A stretch of DNA of 64,000 nt from Rhexocercosporidium sp. MPI-PUGE-AT-0058 (taxonomy: Eukaryota; Ascomycota; Leotiomycetes; Helotiales): NCBI GenBank assembly GCA_020746875.1, contig JAGTJL010000005.1:2356001-2420000 (forward strand), given 5' to 3'. A program made the translations under genes and the position numbers. Below the pieces are notes generated by a model. The model was not told where the DNA came from and searched no databases. It saw only the letters and a list, made by a program, of their open reading frames with translations. Position 1 is the stretch's first letter. Each line of letters starts with the position of its first letter. Positions 60,720 to 64,000 of this stretch are shown here, piece after piece.

Positions 60720-61150
60720 CCTTTTTCTTATATACTTTAACTTTAATAAGCTAAAAAGGCTAAAGACTAATACGTTTAAATTTATAATTATAAAAATCCT
60801 TTTTTAATTCAGCAAGTGGCCGGTAAGAGATAAAAGAAAGGTCGTATAACACTTTATTATATTTTTTAATAAAAAGTTAAATGCTATTAAATTAAATTAT
60901 AAAGTACATAATTAAGAACTCCTTATAATTATTAAGTGTTTTATATATTAAAGGCATTATTTAAAAGGTAATCTAGCCCTTATTAAAGTATTAATAAACT
61001 ATAATAACCTCCGTCATTTTATAATAATAACAGTATTAAGCCGGCAATAAGTCAAATAAATTCTAAAACTATTTAAATATAACTTTATAATAGTTTATAA
61101 AAAAGAAAAGAATAATCCCGTAAATAAACCCTCGCGTAAGCTTAATTATA
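60720..61150 (+). pseudogene. RNase H remnant
   Basis: The reading contains FSKWPVRDKRKVV, IIFFNKKLNAIKLNYKVHN, ELLIIIKCF and YYRHYLKGN, then NPVNKPSRKLNYK. This is the Gypsy RNase H region with its bound acidic positions partly changed to Asn or Lys. Confidence 0.75.
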
Positions 61151-61879
61151 AATTAATAAAAAATAAAGAGAATATTATATTCTTTACTTTATAAAATAAA
61201 TTATAAAGCGCACTTTAAAATAAGTTAATCCGCGTACTTAATATAATTAATTATATAACGAAGAATATTTAATAAGAAGACAATAATATATTATATCGAC
61301 TAACTTATATTCCTTAACTTACCGACGATAATATTATAATAAATACGTCGACCGAAACTATAAAAGTAACTTCTACGCTTAATTAGCAATATATTCTTAT
61401 ATAATTTAATAATTTTTAAAACTTATTTAAAGGCTTAAACAATTTTTTACGTAAAGCCGGCGAAAGGCAAAACGCTAGCTAACGTAATTATAAATATATT
61501 ATATCACGGTTTCTTATAGCGAAAGTTATAAAAGCCGAAATAGTAAACCCTAAATCGAACTCGCTTTTTTCGCTACTTTTAAAATTATAAAAAAGGGACG
61601 CCTTAGTTATTAAAAAGTAAGTTAAATTATAAAATGCCGAAGATTTAAATTAAAATATTAATAGTAATAATTTATTAAAACACCGGCGAATGGCTTACGT
61701 CCTTTAAAATAGTGCCGTTCGTAATAAAATTATGAAAATATATTATAATAATTTAATTACAGGCTATTTTAATTATAAAAAGATATTAAAGCTTATTTAA
61801 TAAAAGTATTTTTAACTAAAAATATTAATAAACGTTAAAAAATAAGTTAAGACTTATAATATTTATTAAAAAACAAAGA

Positions 61880-62330
61880 TAAAACGCAAAAAAGTAGTTA
61901 ACGAAATGTAAGCGCTGAACTAATTTAATAAATTATTTAAGTCAATTATAATAGACTTTATTATAAATTTAATACTTTATAAAAGTAATACTATAAGTAA
62001 AGTCTTTAACAGTTTATTAATAATTATCGATAAATTTATTAAAAATATTAAATATATTCCGTGCTTAAAAACCATTAATATATTACTTTTAGCACGCTTA
62101 TTTATTAATTATTAATTTAAAGATTACGGTTTACTTATAATAATTATTATAAATAAAGGCTTTATATTTACTTTAAAATTTTAAACGAAATTTTGCTTTT
62201 ATTTATAAATAATAAGAAGCCTTTTAACGGCGTTTCACCTATAAATAAACAAATAAATAAAGCGATAAAACTAAGCCTTAAAAATATAACTAAAGTATTT
62301 TATTTATTATTTATAAAATAATTAAGTAAA
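61880..62330 (+). pseudogene. Integrase core remnant
   Basis: FKSIIIDFIINLILYKSN matches the first catalytic Asp segment, and TAFHL with INKQINKAI follows the third. IIINKGFIFTLKF stands where the second Asp segment should be, its Asp now Asn. Confidence 0.7.
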
Positions 62331-62639
62331 TCTCTTGCCCTTAGCGAAGTTTACGTATATAAACACTTATTATAAGTTTATTAAAATAACTCCAAATAAG
62401 GCTAAGTACGGTATATCGCTGGATTCTCGTTAAGAAATCGAGGACGATTTTATAAAAAGGGAGATACCGACTACTAAAGAATAAATAAAAGAGGTTATTA
62501 AGAAACGCTAAGAGCTGAAAACTAATTAATAAAGAACTAAAGAAAACTAAGCGAAATAATATAATAAGAATTATTACTTTATAAAATTTAAAATTAAATA
62601 ATAAATCTTACTCTTATTAAAAAATATTAAAATAATTCG

Positions 62640-63000
62640 TTTAAATAAAAAACTAAATTATTAATTCTTAAGGCCTTTTAAAATTATTAAAAAGATTAAA
62701 AAATAAGCGTATAAACTAGAATTACCCCTTAAATATAGTCGTTTATATAACGTCTTTTATATATTATTGCTAAAGTCGTATTAGTAAAGGCTCGGCGAAT
62801 CGTCGGAAGTCGTTTAACTTAACTTCGTTAATAAAGAAGAGTAATAAGCTATTAAGACTCTTTTAGATCGACGAGTAATTAAAAGCAAAAAATAATACTT
62901 TATTAAATAAAAAGGATTTAGTCTAGCGTATAATTCTTAAGAGTTAATAAAGAATCTTATTAATTTCTAAGAATTAATTAAATTACTAAAAGGTTAAAAC
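62640..63000 (+). pseudogene. Chromodomain remnant
   Basis: After a linker (YKLELPLKYSRLYNVFYI), the reading TLLDRRVIKSKK, YFIK, KGFSLAYNS and ELIKNLINF follows the chromodomain pattern, with aromatic-cage Trp codons turned into stops. It marks the element as a chromovirus that targeted heterochromatin. Confidence 0.7.
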
Positions 63001-63060
63001 GCTACGGAAAAAAAGGCGAAACGCCGGTGAAAATAAGCTTATAACTTCTTACTTTTTTAA

Positions 63061-64000
63061 AGGGTTCGAGGGAAAGTCGCTAGGGCTACGCCGACGACTC
63101 GCTAAAGATATACTATAATATTATATACTTTTTTGCTTTTATTTATAAGGTTTTATAATTTTAAAAGCGTATTTAAATATTATAATTTAAATAATAATAC
63201 TTAAAGGAAAAAGGAACTTATATTATTTATTCGCGCTATAATAAGAACGTAATACTTAAGAAAATCAAAAAATTAAAGTACCTCGCCAAGTAAACGCTAA
63301 TCCTTCGCCGATAAATTACTAAGTAAAAACCTTAAATTCATTTTTAAATAATAATAATAAACTTATTTCTATTACTTAAATTCTTAATAGCACTAATATA
63401 ACTATTATCCTTAATAACTCCGGCCTTAAGGTCTTTAATTACACCGTCCTTAAAAGAGTTAAAGTAGACCTTTTAGAAGTCCTTCGCCGGAGGTTAATAA
63501 AGAATTTATTAATAAATATTAAATTTACTTACTTCTCGAAGTCCGGAAATCTTAATTATAAGCTTAATATTACTTTCCTTTAAGTCCTCGAATTCTTAAG
63601 AAAAAGTTAAGATTAACGCGCCGCGTAGCCCGTTAATCGCCGACATAACGCTAATATAAAGCTTTTTAATTAAAGATATTATAAGCTTTTATAAAGACTT
63701 TTAAGCTTTAGCGTCAAAAACCTTAATAAAATAATTAACGCGACGCTTTTCTTAATTAAAAATAAACTAAATAATATTAAAATTAACTTACTTAATTTTA
63801 TTAAAGTTAAATTAAAAAGCAGTTTTAAGGAGATCGTCGAGGAGTAATTTTAACTTAGCCGGGACCTCGCCGGTTATTAACTTATACCTCGCTAATAAAT
63901 AAAAAAAATTTAACTTATTAATTCATACGGCTTATCTTTTTTATAATAATTTAAATATTTTATAATAAATAAGTTAAGGTTATTAAAATATTAAAGATCG
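63061..64000. mobile_element. RIP-eroded AT-rich tail, identity uncertain
   Basis: Composition stays as in the Gypsy element, and CpA/TpG stay rare. I could not match it to the left LTR region, nor read a clear domain on either strand. It may contain the right LTR and a second nested element. Confidence 0.45.

Larger units (their letters stand above)
57867..63060 (+). mobile_element. Ty3/Gypsy chromovirus, eroded by RIP
   Basis: About 5.2 kb of AT-rich sequence with almost no CpA or TpG, while CpG survives, the signature of repeat-induced point mutation on both strands. Despite many stops, domains appear in the right order: Gag with a zinc knuckle, protease-like stretch (about 59290-59560), reverse transcriptase, RNase H, integrase and chromodomain. 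This gag-pro-RT-RH-IN order with a terminal chromodomain defines Gypsy chromoviruses. LTR ends could not be fixed; the left one probably begins near 57865. It cannot move by itself. Confidence 0.85.

Noticed and set aside
57867..64000. CRISPR-like or regulatory meaning of the AT-rich tail
   Set aside because: The repeats are irregular, and the domain remnants plus dinucleotide bias explain most of it as a RIP-eroded retroelement.

Overview
The window is nuclear DNA of a filamentous ascomycete (Pezizomycotina). The evidence is dense genes with short GT-AG introns (mostly 45-80 nt), a Zn2Cys6 regulator, a fungal mismatched-base-pair/cruciform-binding (CsbD-like) protein, several fungal STAND/NLR genes, and a retroelement eroded in the manner of repeat-induced point mutation (RIP), which is specific to filamentous fungi. 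The class cannot be fixed from sequence alone.

Layout. 1-2 kb: the start of a maleylacetoacetate isomerase gene running off the left edge and a MOSC-domain (mARC-like) gene. 3-8.4 kb: a decayed NACHT-ankyrin NLR, an inverted ankyrin scrap, and an AT-rich island bounded by 29-bp inverted repeats that contains a solo LTR with its target duplication. 8.4-17.6 kb: an SDR, a DUF924 pseudogene, a small secreted Cys-rich protein, the CsbD-like gene, a 3-TM protein and a WD40 scrap. 18-31 kb is the conserved block: importin-9/Kap114, a Rev7/MAD2B HORMA protein on a divergent promoter, a GNAT-ankyrin protein and a Zn2Cys6 factor. 32-33.4 kb: a heavily mutated O-acetylhomoserine sulfhydrylase pseudogene. 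35.5-55.5 kb is accessory: a NACHT-ankyrin NLR of about 2,000 residues, an amino-acid permease, a GPI-anchored-like protein, a CorA-type pseudogene and an NLR with caspase-like, DUF7708, NACHT and C2H2 zinc-finger parts. 56-57.9 kb: an SNF2/Rad5-type ATPase that stops in mid-domain where a RIP-eroded Ty3/Gypsy chromovirus begins and fills the window to its end.

How it fits together. The three NLRs have three different N-terminal domains, which fits a fungal non-self-recognition repertoire. Each carries at least one reading-frame break near its NACHT or repeat part. Similar one-base breaks also occur in Kap114 and in the permease, so either active decay or base-level assembly errors could be the cause. 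The strongest candidate for new biology is the caspase-like/NACHT/zinc-finger NLR at 50.9-55.5 kb. All gene models below were spliced by eye; no database search was run.
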